DNA of 12,421 bases, from NCBI GenBank assembly GCA_964595955.1, contig CAZQSF010000107.1, positions 1-12,421 of the forward strand, written 5' to 3'. The DNA comes from JAJDFU01 sp964595955. GTDB lineage: Bacteria > Bacteroidota > Bacteroidia > Chitinophagales > Saprospiraceae. Of this stretch, positions 1 through 7,780 are shown piece by piece. Positions within the stretch are counted from its first letter, which is position 1, and each line of letters starts with the position of its first letter. The notes below the pieces were generated by a model that saw nothing but the letters and a program-made list of their open reading frames with translations, made no database searches and was not told where the DNA came from. A program made the translations under genes and the position numbers.

Positions 1-41
1 CAGGATAAAATAGGTCTTGGTAAAAAGGTCATTTTATCCTG
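1..41. repeat. AT-rich inverted repeat at window edge
   Basis: Two perfect 11-base arms (CAGGATAAAAT at 1-11 and its reverse complement at 31-41) flank a 19-base spacer that itself contains AGGTC twice. The arms start exactly at the window edge, so the repeat may extend further left. It lies about 105 bases beyond the end of hisIE. It could be a weak terminator, a protein-binding site or the edge of a repeat element. There is no T-run after either arm, so a canonical terminator is not supported. Confidence 0.45.
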
Positions 42-105
42 AAAACCGTATTAAATGGTCAATATAGGCGGATAAGAAATAAGAATCAATGCATTAGCCG
101 GTTGC

Positions 106-136
106 CACCGATAATGTTGCGGAAAAGTGATCGGTG
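106..136 (-). terminator. Possible hairpin after his operon
   Basis: CACCGAT (106-112) and ATCGGTG (130-136) can pair just after the hisIE stop codon at 147-149, with a 17-base loop. This is where the his operon transcript should end. The loop is long and no U-run follows, so it is at best a non-canonical terminator. Bases 1-146 hold no gene that I can see. Confidence 0.2.
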
Positions 137-146
137 CCCCAACAGC

Positions 147-776
147 TTATTTTCGATGCCGGTTCGCCAGGACATCCGTTACGTGAGACAGCCGGTAGCC
201 CTTGTATGCCAGCAGCACTAAATAGTGAAACATCAGGTCGGCCGCCTCATTGAGGAATAGGTCCCGGTCGTCATCTTTGGCCTCGATGACCAGCTCCACG
301 GCTTCTTCACCCACTTTCTGGGCGATCTTGTTGATGCCTCGCTCCAACAGGCGGGCGGTGTAGGATCCTTCCGTGGGGTTGGCCTGCCGGTCGTGGATGA
401 TGTTTTCCAGGATCTGCAGGAAGTCGGCGGGCCGGTTGGTTTCATCAAAACAGGTGTCGCTGCCGGTATGGCAGACCGGCCCGCTTGGGTTGGCCCGGAT
501 CAGGAGTGCGTCCCGGTCGCAATCGGTTTTCACCTCCACCACCTGCAGGTAGTTGCCGCTGGTCTCGCCCTTGGTCCACAGGCGGCCTTTGCTGCGGCTG
601 TAGAAGGTGACTCGTTCCTCCCGCAGGGTTTGCTGCAACGCCTCCGGGTTCATGTAGCCCAGCATGAGCACCTGCCGGGTATCGGCATCCTGAACGATGG
701 CGGGGATCAGGCCGCCGCCTTTCTCGAAATCCAGCGATTCGACCTGCAGATCGAAGCCTTCCGGATATTCTTCCAT
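147..776 (-). CDS. hisIE: Bifunctional phosphoribosyl-AMP cyclohydrolase / phosphoribosyl-ATP pyrophosphatase
   Basis: Catalyses the second and third steps of histidine synthesis. The C-terminal HisE half removes pyrophosphate from PR-ATP, and the N-terminal HisI half opens the adenine ring of PR-AMP to give ProFAR. The protein has 209 residues. HisI covers about residues 15-115 and shows the metal-binding patterns DCDRDALL and CHTGSDTC, plus LMLGYMN and FYSRSKGRLWTKG. HisE covers about 120-205, with the acidic helix signature KVGEEAVELVIEAK followed by EAADLMFHYLVLL. The fusion order and length are normal for this family. It is the last gene of the his operon, 64 bases after hisF. Cytoplasmic. 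Confidence 0.97.
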   Translation of the reverse strand: MEEYPEGFDLQVESLDFEKGGGLIPAIVQDADTRQVLMLGYMNPEALQQTLREERVTFYSRSKGRLWTKGETSGNYLQVVEVKTDCDRDALLIRANPSGPVCHTGSDTCFDETNRPADFLQILENIIHDRQANPTEGSYTARLLERGINKIAQKVGEEAVELVIEAKDDDRDLFLNEAADLMFHYLVLLAYKGYRLSHVTDVLANRHRK

Positions 777-840
777 GGTTATCGGTTGTGTTGGTTTGGT
801 GAAAAAGCTTGCATTCCCTTTACCTAGGAGGCCGTTCGGC

Positions 841-1596
841 TCAAATCCGTACCGGCACGCCCTGGCCGGCCAAATGCGATTTTAAATCGGACAAGGCGAT
901 CTCTCCGAAGTGAAAAATACTGGCTGCCAGCCCCGCATCGGCTTTTCCCCGGGTAAACACATCAGTAAAGTGGTCCATGCAACCGGCACCGCCGGAGGCA
1001 ATAACGGGAATGGGTACCGCTTCGGCCACCCGGGCCGTCGCATCGCAGGCAAAGCCCTGTTTGGTGCCGTCGTGATCCATGCTCGTGAAAAGGATCTCGC
1101 CGGCCCCTCGTTCGGCTCCTTCGCGGGCCCAGGAGAGCAGGTCGCGATCGGTGGGCATGCGCCCTCCGTTGAGGTGCACCCGCCAGCCATCGGGCGTTGC
1201 CTTGGCATCGATGGCCAACACCACGAACTGAGAGCCGAAAGCCTCGACCAGCCCGTCGATCAGGTCCGGCCGGCGCACGGATGCGGAGTTGACCGCCACC
1301 TTATCGGCACCGGCTTCGAGCAGCGCTGCTGCATCGGCTACGCTGCGCACCCCTCCGCCAATGGTAAACGGAATATTGAGGTGGCGGGCGATCTCCCGGG
1401 CCAGCAGGACGGTGGTTTTGCGCTTTTCATGGGTGGCCGTGATATCCAGGAAAACGAGCTCGTCGGCCCCTTCCTCGCTGTATCGGGCCCCCAACTCCAC
1501 GGGATCCCCGGCATCGCGCAAGTTGACGAAGTTGATGCCTTTCACGGTTCGACCGTCTTTGATGTCCAGGCAAGGTATGATGCGTTTGGTAAGCAT
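841..1596 (-). CDS. hisF: Imidazole glycerol phosphate synthase, cyclase subunit HisF
   Basis: Makes imidazole glycerol phosphate and AICAR from PRFAR, using ammonia channelled from the HisH glutaminase subunit. The 251-residue protein is a full-length (beta-alpha)8 barrel. The opening MLTKRIIPCLDIKDGRTVKG carries the first catalytic aspartate (D11), and VVLAIDAK carries the second (D130). Phosphate-binding glycine loops are seen at IGGGVRS and IPVIASGGAG. The gene starts 6 bases after hisA ends, which fits translational coupling. HisF and HisH form a heterodimer, and hisH is two genes upstream in the same operon. Confidence 0.97.
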   Translation of the reverse strand: MLTKRIIPCLDIKDGRTVKGINFVNLRDAGDPVELGARYSEEGADELVFLDITATHEKRKTTVLLAREIARHLNIPFTIGGGVRSVADAAALLEAGADKVAVNSASVRRPDLIDGLVEAFGSQFVVLAIDAKATPDGWRVHLNGGRMPTDRDLLSWAREGAERGAGEILFTSMDHDGTKQGFACDATARVAEAVPIPVIASGGAGCMDHFTDVFTRGKADAGLAASIFHFGEIALSDLKSHLAGQGVPVRI

Positions 1597-1602
1597 ATGG
1601 AG

Positions 1603-2337
1603 TCAGGCCATTTTGAGTTGCGATTGCAGTTCGCCCAGTTCTTCCAGCCTCAGCCGGCCTTCGTACAAAGCCTTGCCGATAATGGCGCCGTGGCAACCGA
1701 CCCGGTTCAACTCCTCAAGGTCCTTACGCGTCGTGACACCTCCGCTGGCAATGAGTTTCCACTCCGGTTGCACTTCGAGAATGGCTTGATACATTCCGGT
1801 GGAAGGGCCTTCCAGCTTACCGTCTTTGCTGATGTCGGTACTGATCGCATATCGGACCCCCTTGCCCCGGTAGTCTGCCAGAAAATCGAGGAGTTCCCGT
1901 TCGCTCTGTTCCTGCCAACCGCTCAGGGCGATCTTGCCGTCGCGAACATCGGCCCCCAGGATGATCTTTTCGGGCCCATAGGTGGCGAGCCACCGTAGGA
2001 AAGTCTCCGGCTCCCTTACCGCCACGGTGCCGCCGGTCACCTGCTGAGCGCCGCATGCAAAGGCGATGCGCAGGTCTTCATCCGACTTCAGCCCCCCACC
2101 GAAGTCGATCCGGAGCCCGGTATGGGTTGCGATGCGTTCCAGCACTTTGTGATTGACGACCTGCCGGGCCCGGGCACCATCCAGATCCACCAGGTGCAAG
2201 TGCTTCAGTCCAGCCCCTTCTATGGCCCTGGCCACCTCCAAGGGGTCTTCGCGGTACACCTTTTTCTGCCTGTAGTCGCCCTGGGTAAGGCGTACGCATT
2301 TTCCGTCGATCAAATCTATGGCAGGTATGAGATTCAT
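1603..2337 (-). CDS. hisA: ProFAR isomerase HisA
   Basis: Converts ProFAR to PRFAR by Amadori rearrangement, the step before the HisHF synthase. The 244-residue protein is a (beta-alpha)8 barrel related to HisF. The start IPAIDLIDGKCVRLTQGD carries D8. The second catalytic aspartate is D130 in LGADVRDGKIALSGW. The phosphate-binding loops are FGGGLKS and ASGGVTT. The tryptophan in SGW and the KCVRL segment are typical of HisA rather than HisF. The gene lies between hisH (58-base gap) and hisF (6-base gap), so it is co-transcribed. Confidence 0.97.
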   Translation of the reverse strand: MNLIPAIDLIDGKCVRLTQGDYRQKKVYREDPLEVARAIEGAGLKHLHLVDLDGARARQVVNHKVLERIATHTGLRIDFGGGLKSDEDLRIAFACGAQQVTGGTVAVREPETFLRWLATYGPEKIILGADVRDGKIALSGWQEQSERELLDFLADYRGKGVRYAISTDISKDGKLEGPSTGMYQAILEVQPEWKLIASGGVTTRKDLEELNRVGCHGAIIGKALYEGRLRLEELGELQSQLKMA

Positions 2338-2395
2338 GGCTTCCGGCTTTTATCCCTTCGTTTCATTGGCTTTAGACGTTCCCGGGGGACGGCAA

Positions 2396-2983
2396 TCAGC
2401 CCATTTCCAAAAATCGTTTCAGTATGGTCTCGCCCACGGGCCCCGATTTCTCGGGGTGAAACTGCGTAGCAAAAAAATTGTCCTTCTGCAGGGCGGCACT
2501 GAACGGGAGAATGTAATCTGAAAGGGCAGTCGTGTACGGACCCGTTTCTACGTAATAACTGTGAACGAAATAAACGAATTCGCCTTCCTGACCCGCACCG
2601 AACAGCCCGCCTTCCGGTTCCTCGATGCTATTCCATCCCATATGAGGCACCTTTTCCCTTTTTTTGGGCCGGAAACGCTTCACCTGCTGAGGGATGATGC
2701 CCAGGCAGTCGGTATCGCCCTCCTCGCTGTGTGTGCATAGGAGCTGCATGCCCAGGCAGATGCCCAATACGGGTTGAGTCAAGCCCCGGATGAGATCGGC
2801 CAGGCCCGTTCGGCGCAGGTACGCCATGGTGGTGCGCGCCTCGCCCACGCCGGGAAAGATCACCCGGTCGGCAGCGGCTAAGGCAGCCGGTGCATCGGTT
2901 AATACGGCCTCTGCGCCCAGGCGTTCCAGTGCGAAGAGGACCGAGCGCACATTGCCGGCATTGTAGTTGATGATCGCAGTCAT
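2396..2983 (-). CDS. hisH: Imidazole glycerol phosphate synthase, glutaminase subunit HisH
   Basis: Class I glutamine amidotransferase that hydrolyses glutamine and passes ammonia to HisF. It has 195 residues, normal for the family. The nucleophile is C76 in LGICLGMQLL, and the other triad members are H176 and E178 in QFHPEKSG. The N-terminus (INYNAGNVRSV) and the oxyanion region (FPGVGEA) also match HisH. The start ATG at 2983 leaves an 81-base gap from hisB that contains a small hairpin. The protein works as the HisHF heterodimer. Confidence 0.97.
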   Translation of the reverse strand: MTAIINYNAGNVRSVLFALERLGAEAVLTDAPAALAAADRVIFPGVGEARTTMAYLRRTGLADLIRGLTQPVLGICLGMQLLCTHSEEGDTDCLGIIPQQVKRFRPKKREKVPHMGWNSIEEPEGGLFGAGQEGEFVYFVHSYYVETGPYTTALSDYILPFSAALQKDNFFATQFHPEKSGPVGETILKRFLEMG

Positions 2984-3019
2984 GGTTCGTCGCAGTTATT
3001 CAAGGAATGCCGGTTGGGG

Positions 3020-3034
3020 TGGCGCCTTGCGCCA
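3020..3034 (-). repeat. Small hairpin in hisB-hisH gap
   Basis: TGGCGC and GCGCCA pair perfectly around a three-base loop (CTT on the plus strand). The stem can be lengthened on both sides across one mismatch, to about 3017-3037. It lies in the 81-base gap between the hisB stop and the hisH start. No U-run follows in the direction of transcription, so it is more likely an mRNA stability or processing hairpin than a terminator. Function not known. Confidence 0.45.
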
Positions 3035-3064
3035 ACCTCGGATCGAAAACAGGCTCTATCCGCA

Positions 3065-4198
3065 TCACAGCACCCCTTTGGTACTGGGCAGCACCCGGTG
3101 TTCGGGATCGCGGCGCACAGCCATCTTGACAGCCTTGGCAAACCCCTTGAAAATGGCTTCGATCTTGTGGTGTTCGTTCACCCCCTCGGCCGCGATATTT
3201 ACGTTGCAGCGAGCTGCATCCGAGAACGATTTGAAAAAGTGAAAAAACAATTCCGTGGGTACATCGCCGATCTTTTCGCGCCGAAAATCAGCTTCCCACA
3301 CCAGCCAGGGCCGCCCGCCGAAGTCCAGGGCAACCTGGGCCAGGCTGTCGTCCATGGGCAACAGGTAGCCGTACCGCTCGATCCCCATTTTGTCGCCCAA
3401 AGCCTGCGCAAAGGCTTCTCCCAGCGCCAGAGCGGTATCTTCTACGGTGTGGTGTTCATCCACGTGCAGGTCGCCTTGCACTTGCACCTGCAGGTCGCAG
3501 CCGGAATGGCGGGCCAATTGGTCGAGCATGTGATCGAAAAAGCCGAGGCCGGTATCCATATCGGCCTGGCCGCTGCCGTCCAGGTTGAGCCGGATCCGGA
3601 CGTCGGTCTCGCGGGTGCGCCGTTGCAGCTCGGATGTGCGAGGCGGATGGCGGAGGAAATCCCGGATGTCTGCCCAGCGGGAAGTGGTCAGGGCGATGGT
3701 TTGCCGGATCGCCTGCTCATCGGCTTCCAGGTCCCGAAGCCCCAGCTCCGGTTCGTTGTTGAGCCAGATGCCCCGGCTGCCCAGGTTTTTAGCCAGCTCC
3801 ATATCGCTGAGGCGATCGCCGACCACAAAACTGCCCGCCAGGTCGAATTCGCCGGTGCGGTAATGATCCACCAGGCCCGTATGTGGTTTGCGAGTGGGGG
3901 CGTTCTCGTGCTTAAAGGTGCGGTCGATCAGCACCTCCCGGAAGGTAATGCCCTCGCCTTCCAGGGTGCGCATCATCAGTTCGTGAGCCGGCCAGAAGGT
4001 CTCTTCCGGGAAAGAATCGGTGCCCAGGCCGTCCTGGTTGGTCACCATCACGAGCTCGAAGTCCAGGTCGCTCGCAATGCGGGCCAGCTGTTGGATCATG
4101 CCCGGGTAGAACACCAGCTTGTCCAGGCGGTCCACCTGGTGGTCGTCCGGCTCCAGAATGAGCGTTCCGTCGCGGTCGAGAAAAAGGATTTTTTTCAT
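3065..4198 (-). CDS. hisB: Bifunctional histidinol-phosphatase / imidazoleglycerol-phosphate dehydratase
   Basis: The C-terminal half dehydrates imidazole glycerol phosphate, and the N-terminal HAD half removes phosphate from histidinol phosphate. The protein has 377 residues from the ATG at 4198. That start gives MKKILFLDRDGTL, exactly where HisB proteins begin, so an in-frame ATG further upstream (4294), inside hisC, was rejected. HAD residues: D8 and D10 in FLDRDGTL, motif II in VTNQDGLG, and GDRLSDMELA. Dehydratase motifs: GFFDHMLDQLARH, DEHHTVEDTA and EHHKIEAIFK, which hold the metal-binding His/Glu residues. Compared with E. coli HisB from memory, the Cys/His zinc site before RKP is replaced (IDRT...APTRKP); Bacteroides HisB looks the same. 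The gene is 8 bases after hisC. Confidence 0.96.
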   Translation of the reverse strand: MKKILFLDRDGTLILEPDDHQVDRLDKLVFYPGMIQQLARIASDLDFELVMVTNQDGLGTDSFPEETFWPAHELMMRTLEGEGITFREVLIDRTFKHENAPTRKPHTGLVDHYRTGEFDLAGSFVVGDRLSDMELAKNLGSRGIWLNNEPELGLRDLEADEQAIRQTIALTTSRWADIRDFLRHPPRTSELQRRTRETDVRIRLNLDGSGQADMDTGLGFFDHMLDQLARHSGCDLQVQVQGDLHVDEHHTVEDTALALGEAFAQALGDKMGIERYGYLLPMDDSLAQVALDFGGRPWLVWEADFRREKIGDVPTELFFHFFKSFSDAARCNVNIAAEGVNEHHKIEAIFKGFAKAVKMAVRRDPEHRVLPSTKGVL

Positions 4199-4206
4199 GC
4201 TTGTGG

Positions 4207-5253
4207 TTATGTGGTGGTTTCTGGATGATACTGAACGAGGGCCCGGAACAGGTGTTCGTTCTCTGCGGGCGTACCAATAGTGATGCGCAGGCAACCGGAA
4301 CAGCCGGGCAGGCGGGAGCGATTGCGCACGACAATACCCCGTTGCAGCAAATACGGGTAAAGTCGGTCCGCATCGGCTACTTTCACGAGCAAAAAGTTAG
4401 CTTCGGAAGGGTAGACCCGCTCTACAAAATCCAGTCCCATCAGCCAGTGTTGGACGATGGTGCGCTGGTTGAGCAGGGTCTGCAGTTGTTGCTGCATCCT
4501 TTCCGGCCGGGCCAGGGCTTCCAGGGCTTTTTCCTGGGTGAGTTGACTGAGGTTGTAGGGAGGCTTGACCTTGTTGAACAAATCGATGAGGGGCTCGGCC
4601 GCAAAGGCCATGCCCAAGCGAATGCCGGCCAGGCCCCAGGCCTTGGAGAAGGTCTGCAGCACGATCAGGTTGGGAAATTCCTCCAGCCGCCGGATCCAGC
4701 TGGGCTGTCCGGAAAAGTCGGCATAGGCTTCATCCAGCACGACCAGGCCCGGAAAACGGCGCAGAAGGGTTTCGATCCGGTCCGCAGCCAGGGCGTTGCC
4801 GGTAGGGTTGTTGGGGCTGCACAAAAAGAGCAGCTTGCTTCGCTCATCCGCTTTGTCCAGGATGGCCTCTACCTTCGGCTGAAAGGAGGCATCTAAAGGC
4901 ACTGCTACGACCTCAGCCCCATGGATGTCGGCCGCCACCCGGTACATGCCGTAGGTAGGCGGGAGGGTGAGGATGCGGTCTCGACCCGGCTCGCAGAATA
5001 TGCGCAGCAGCAACTCGATGGCTTCATCGCTGCCGTTGCCCAGGAATATCTGCTCCGGAGGCAGCCCTTTCCGTTCGGCCAACCGCTGCTTCAAGCTCCG
5101 CTGGAGCGGATCGGGATAGCGGTTCAGCCCCGAGTCAAAGGGATTCTCATTGGCATCCAGAAAGATCCGGGCCTCCCCTTCGTACTCGTGACGAGCCGAG
5201 GCATAAGGCTGGAGCCTTCGTATGTTGGGTCGTATGAGTTCGTTCAGATCCAT
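4207..5253 (-). CDS. hisC: Histidinol-phosphate aminotransferase
   Basis: PLP enzyme that transfers an amino group from glutamate to imidazole acetol phosphate, giving histidinol phosphate. It has 348 residues and is a fold-type I class I/II aminotransferase. Visible motifs are LDANENPFD near the N-terminus, LGNGSDEAIELL (cofactor phosphate binding), SPNNPTG, VLDEAYADF (D174, pairs with the PLP ring nitrogen), TFSKAWGLAGIRLG (K204, the Schiff-base lysine) and the C-terminal arginine in GCLRITIG. It follows hisD after an unusually long 179-base gap, and hisB starts 8 bases after its stop. Confidence 0.97.
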   Translation of the reverse strand: MDLNELIRPNIRRLQPYASARHEYEGEARIFLDANENPFDSGLNRYPDPLQRSLKQRLAERKGLPPEQIFLGNGSDEAIELLLRIFCEPGRDRILTLPPTYGMYRVAADIHGAEVVAVPLDASFQPKVEAILDKADERSKLLFLCSPNNPTGNALAADRIETLLRRFPGLVVLDEAYADFSGQPSWIRRLEEFPNLIVLQTFSKAWGLAGIRLGMAFAAEPLIDLFNKVKPPYNLSQLTQEKALEALARPERMQQQLQTLLNQRTIVQHWLMGLDFVERVYPSEANFLLVKVADADRLYPYLLQRGIVVRNRSRLPGCSGCLRITIGTPAENEHLFRALVQYHPETTT

Positions 5254-5289
5254 GGATCGCTTTTATGATTTAGAGGTTGGACGGCCAAG

Positions 5290-5310
5290 TGCAAAACCTT
5301 CGGTTTTGCA
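5290..5310 (-). repeat. Perfect 9-bp palindrome in hisD-hisC gap
   Basis: TGCAAAACC (5290-5298) and GGTTTTGCA (5302-5310) form a 9-bp stem with a 3-base loop. It sits in the 179-base stretch between hisD and hisC, the only long gap inside the operon. The rest of the gap (5254-5432) shows no recognisable gene. A 30-codon frame (MKECSRMQ...) runs through it, but nothing supports translation. The element resembles the small palindromic repeats dispersed in many bacterial genomes; copy number cannot be judged from one window. Confidence 0.5.
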
Positions 5311-5432
5311 GTGTGCGTTCGAGTGTGGGCGTGGTGGATTGCATACGGGAACACTCCTTCATTGCTTTTGAGATTGTACTTAGATGTTCAGATTTTGCTT
5401 TGCTAACCGCCCAGCACTTAAAGGTCAGAGGT

Positions 5433-6719
5433 CTACTTATCCAATTCCTCCAATCGCACCCCCACGGCCCGCGCATGGCCGATCAACTCTTCGGCTTCGG
5501 CCATGCGCTCTACTATGGGGCCGAGAGCCTGCAGCCCTTCCGGGCTGAGTTCCTGGAAGGTGATCTTCTTGACGAAGCTGTCGAGCGAAACGCCGCTAAA
5601 GGTCCGTGCGAAGCCGTTGGTCGGCAGGGTGTGGTTGGTACCCGAGGCGTAGTCGCCTACCGATTCCGGCGTAAAGTGCCCCAGGAAAACCGAGCCGGCA
5701 TTGCGAATTCCCTCGGCAAAAGCTTCCGCTTCGGCTACCGACAGGATGAGATGCTCGGGGGCATAGAAATTGATGAGTTCCTGCGCTTGCTGCGGATCAT
5801 CCATTTGCACCAGTACGCTGTTGTCCAGCGCCTGTTCGGCGATCTCGCGCCGGGGCAGGGCTTCCAGCTGGGCTTCGACCTCCCGCTGTACCGCTTCCAG
5901 CAAGCCGGGCTGCAGGGCCACCAGCACTACCTGGCTGTCGGTGCCGTGTTCGGCCTGAGAGAGCAAGTCAGCGGCTACGAAAGCCGGGCGGGCCGTCTCA
6001 TCGGCGCAGACCAGCACCTCGGAAGGGCCGGCGGGCATATCTATGGCAACGCCCTCCCGGGCCACCAGCTGCTTGGCAGCCGTGACGTACTGATTGCCCG
6101 GCCCGAAGATCTTGTACACCTCCGGGACGGACTCCGTGCCGTAGGCCATGGCTCCGATCGCCTGTACGCCGCCTACCCTGTACACCTGCTCGATACCGAT
6201 GAGCCGGGCCGAGAACAGGATGGCGGGGTGGATGCTGCCATCAGAGCGCGGCGGGGTGCAGAGCACGACCTGTTCGCAACCGGCCAGCACAGCAGGTACG
6301 CCCAGCATCAGCACGGTGCTGAAGAGGGGAGCAGTGCCCCCGGGAATGTACAGGCCCACGCGATCGATGGGAACGCTTTTGCGCCAGCAGGATACGCCGG
6401 GCATGGTTTCCACCTTCTGCACTTTCTCCAACTGGCGAGCGTGAAAGCGCTGGATGTTCATAGCTGCCGTTCGAATAGCTTCCTTGAGCTCGTCGGGCAA
6501 TGCCTGCTGAGCATCGCGGAACGCTTCTTCCGTTGCAGCCAGCTCCCGGATCTCCACCTTGTCGTAGCGGGCAGTGTACCGCCGCAAGGCCGCGTCGCCG
6601 CCGCGTCGCACCTCGCGCAGAATGCCTGCCACAGCCTGCTCCAGGTGTTGGGTGTTGAACTGAGGCCGCTTCAGGATGTCGGCCCACAGGCCGGGCGATG
6701 GGTTGTCGTAAACCTTCAT
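5433..6719 (-). CDS. hisD: Histidinol dehydrogenase
   Basis: Zinc- and NAD-dependent enzyme that oxidises L-histidinol twice, via histidinal, to histidine: the last step of the pathway. The 428 residues are full length. Family motifs are present: IPGGTAPLFSTVLM, the GPGNQYVTAAKQ segment, DMPAGPSEV, and LLSQAEHGTDSQV with the Gln and His zinc ligands. FYAPEHLIL holds the Glu-His catalytic pair, VGDYASGTNHTLPT the Asp ligand and IGHARAVGVR the last His ligand. The ATG shares one base with the hisG stop codon (TAATG), so the two genes are translationally coupled. Confidence 0.97.
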   Translation of the reverse strand: MKVYDNPSPGLWADILKRPQFNTQHLEQAVAGILREVRRGGDAALRRYTARYDKVEIRELAATEEAFRDAQQALPDELKEAIRTAAMNIQRFHARQLEKVQKVETMPGVSCWRKSVPIDRVGLYIPGGTAPLFSTVLMLGVPAVLAGCEQVVLCTPPRSDGSIHPAILFSARLIGIEQVYRVGGVQAIGAMAYGTESVPEVYKIFGPGNQYVTAAKQLVAREGVAIDMPAGPSEVLVCADETARPAFVAADLLSQAEHGTDSQVVLVALQPGLLEAVQREVEAQLEALPRREIAEQALDNSVLVQMDDPQQAQELINFYAPEHLILSVAEAEAFAEGIRNAGSVFLGHFTPESVGDYASGTNHTLPTNGFARTFSGVSLDSFVKKITFQELSPEGLQALGPIVERMAEAEELIGHARAVGVRLEELDK

Positions 6720-7579
6720 TAGAGGATCATTTTTTCAATCGGAATGATGAGAATGCCTTCGGCGCCCTGGGCTTTCAGCTGGTCTATGATCTCCCAGAAG
6801 CGGTCTTCGGCGATCACAGTGTGAATGGAGCTCCAGCCCTTGGTAGCCAGGGGCATGACCGTAGGACTCTTCATGCCGGGAAGGATGCCAATGATGTCGG
6901 GTATGCGCTCGTCCGGCGCGTTCATGAGCAGGTACTTGTTGTTGCGCGCTGCGAGCACGCTCTTAATGCGGAAAAGCAATTGATCGAGCAGCTCTTTTTT
7001 GCGGTCTTCCAGCTCCGGATTGGCAACCAGCCAGGCTTCGGACCTGAGGATGACCTCCTTCTCTTCCAGGCCATTCTTGAAAAGAGTGCTTCCCGTACTC
7101 ACCAGGTCGCAAATGGCTTCGGCCAGGCCAATGTTGGGGGCGATCTCCACCGAGCCGGAGATCTCGTGGATGTCGGCCTGCAGCTCGTGCCTCTGCAGAT
7201 ACTGGCGCAGGGTATTGGGATAGGAAGTAGCAATGCGCTTGCCCTGCAGCTCGTGGGGGCCGCTCCAGAGCGTCCCCTTGGGCAGGGCAATGCTCAGGCG
7301 GCATTTGGAAAAGCCCAGGGCCTGGACCATCTCCAGGGGCTTCTGCTTTTCGACCACGGTATTCTGGCCCAGGATGGCAATGTCGGCCACGCCGTCGTGC
7401 ACGTACTGCGGAATGTCGGAATTGCGAAGATAGAGCACGTCCATCGGAAAGGAGCGGGCGCTGGCCTTGAGCTGTTCCTTGCCGTTGTCGATGCGGATGC
7501 CGCACTCCTTGAGGATGCTCAGCGAGCCCTCCAGCAGGCGGCCCGATTTCTGTACGGCGAGTTGTATGCGGGTTTGCAT
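6719..7579 (-). CDS. hisG: ATP phosphoribosyltransferase, long form
   Basis: Joins PRPP and ATP to give PR-ATP, the committed and feedback-regulated step. From the ATG at 7579 the protein has 286 residues, the long form with its own C-terminal ACT-like regulatory domain (about 215-286), so no HisZ partner is expected. The N-terminus RIQLAVQKSGRLLEGSL, the PRPP/ATP site region DLVSTGSTLFKNGL, and GILPGMKSPTVMPLATKGW support this. An ATG at 7603 would add eight residues, but homologues begin at MQTRIQ and the nearby duplicated fragment has no matching upstream ATG. First gene of the operon, 118 bases after the attenuator stem. Confidence 0.97.
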   Translation of the reverse strand: MQTRIQLAVQKSGRLLEGSLSILKECGIRIDNGKEQLKASARSFPMDVLYLRNSDIPQYVHDGVADIAILGQNTVVEKQKPLEMVQALGFSKCRLSIALPKGTLWSGPHELQGKRIATSYPNTLRQYLQRHELQADIHEISGSVEIAPNIGLAEAICDLVSTGSTLFKNGLEEKEVILRSEAWLVANPELEDRKKELLDQLLFRIKSVLAARNNKYLLMNAPDERIPDIIGILPGMKSPTVMPLATKGWSSIHTVIAEDRFWEIIDQLKAQGAEGILIIPIEKMIL

Positions 7580-7696
7580 GTCGGGTGGTTTTACCTTGTG
7601 CATGGGTTTCGGATTCGGGTGTCCGGGGCCATTCCCCGCTCGTGCCGACTAAGCGGCTTTTCAATTTTCTGTTCAATACGATTTCCGCCAAATGGT

Positions 7697-7743
7697 TGCA
7701 CAAAAAAAGGGCTGCCGGCAATCGGCAACCCTTTTTTTGTGCA
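7697..7743 (-). terminator. his attenuator: strong intrinsic terminator hairpin
   Basis: The arms 7723-7743 and 7697-7717 form a 21-bp stem with a 5-base loop (7718-7722). Its core is GGGUUGCCG / CGGCAGCCC with a run of seven U on the 3' side and seven A on the 5' side. The only non-Watson-Crick position (7712 with 7728) is a G-U wobble in minus-strand RNA but a C-A mismatch in plus-strand RNA, so the structure is selected on the his transcript. It lies between the His-rich leader peptide and hisG. Inference: it ends transcription when charged tRNA-His is plentiful. Confidence 0.9.
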
Positions 7744-7780
7744 GCATACACCGCAGCGTCACCCATTGCTCGTTGGCCAA
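7722..7780 (-). promoter_or_regulatory. Candidate antiterminator pairing in his leader
   Basis: In minus-strand RNA, UUGGCCAAC (7780 to 7772, leader codons 13-16) can pair with GUUGCCGA (7729 to 7722), part of the 5' arm of the terminator. The pairing gives eight base pairs, one of them G-U, with one bulged C. A ribosome stalled at His codons 7-8 would leave this segment free, allowing antitermination. A ribosome reaching the stop codon would cover it, allowing the terminator to fold. The geometry fits classic attenuation, but the helix is short and was found by hand. Confidence 0.4.

Noticed and set aside
910..1998. Long plus-strand open frame (362 codons) antisense to hisF and hisA
   Set aside because: It lies opposite two unmistakable genes and arises from their GC-rich codon use; its translation has no recognisable motif. 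The same holds for long plus-strand frames at 3014-4228, 5277-6722 and 6698-7798.
2311..2318. TAGATTTG on the minus strand, a possible internal promoter near the hisA start
   Set aside because: It lies inside the hisA coding sequence and has no TTTG-like -33 box at the expected distance of about 20 bases.
4199..4294. Upstream ATG for hisB at 4294
   Set aside because: It lies inside the end of hisC and adds residues unlike any HisB; the ATG at 4198 gives the standard MKKILFLDRDGTL start.
7580..7603. Upstream ATG for hisG at 7603
   Set aside because: HisG homologues begin at MQTRIQ-like sequence, and the duplicated fragment has no ATG at the matching place.
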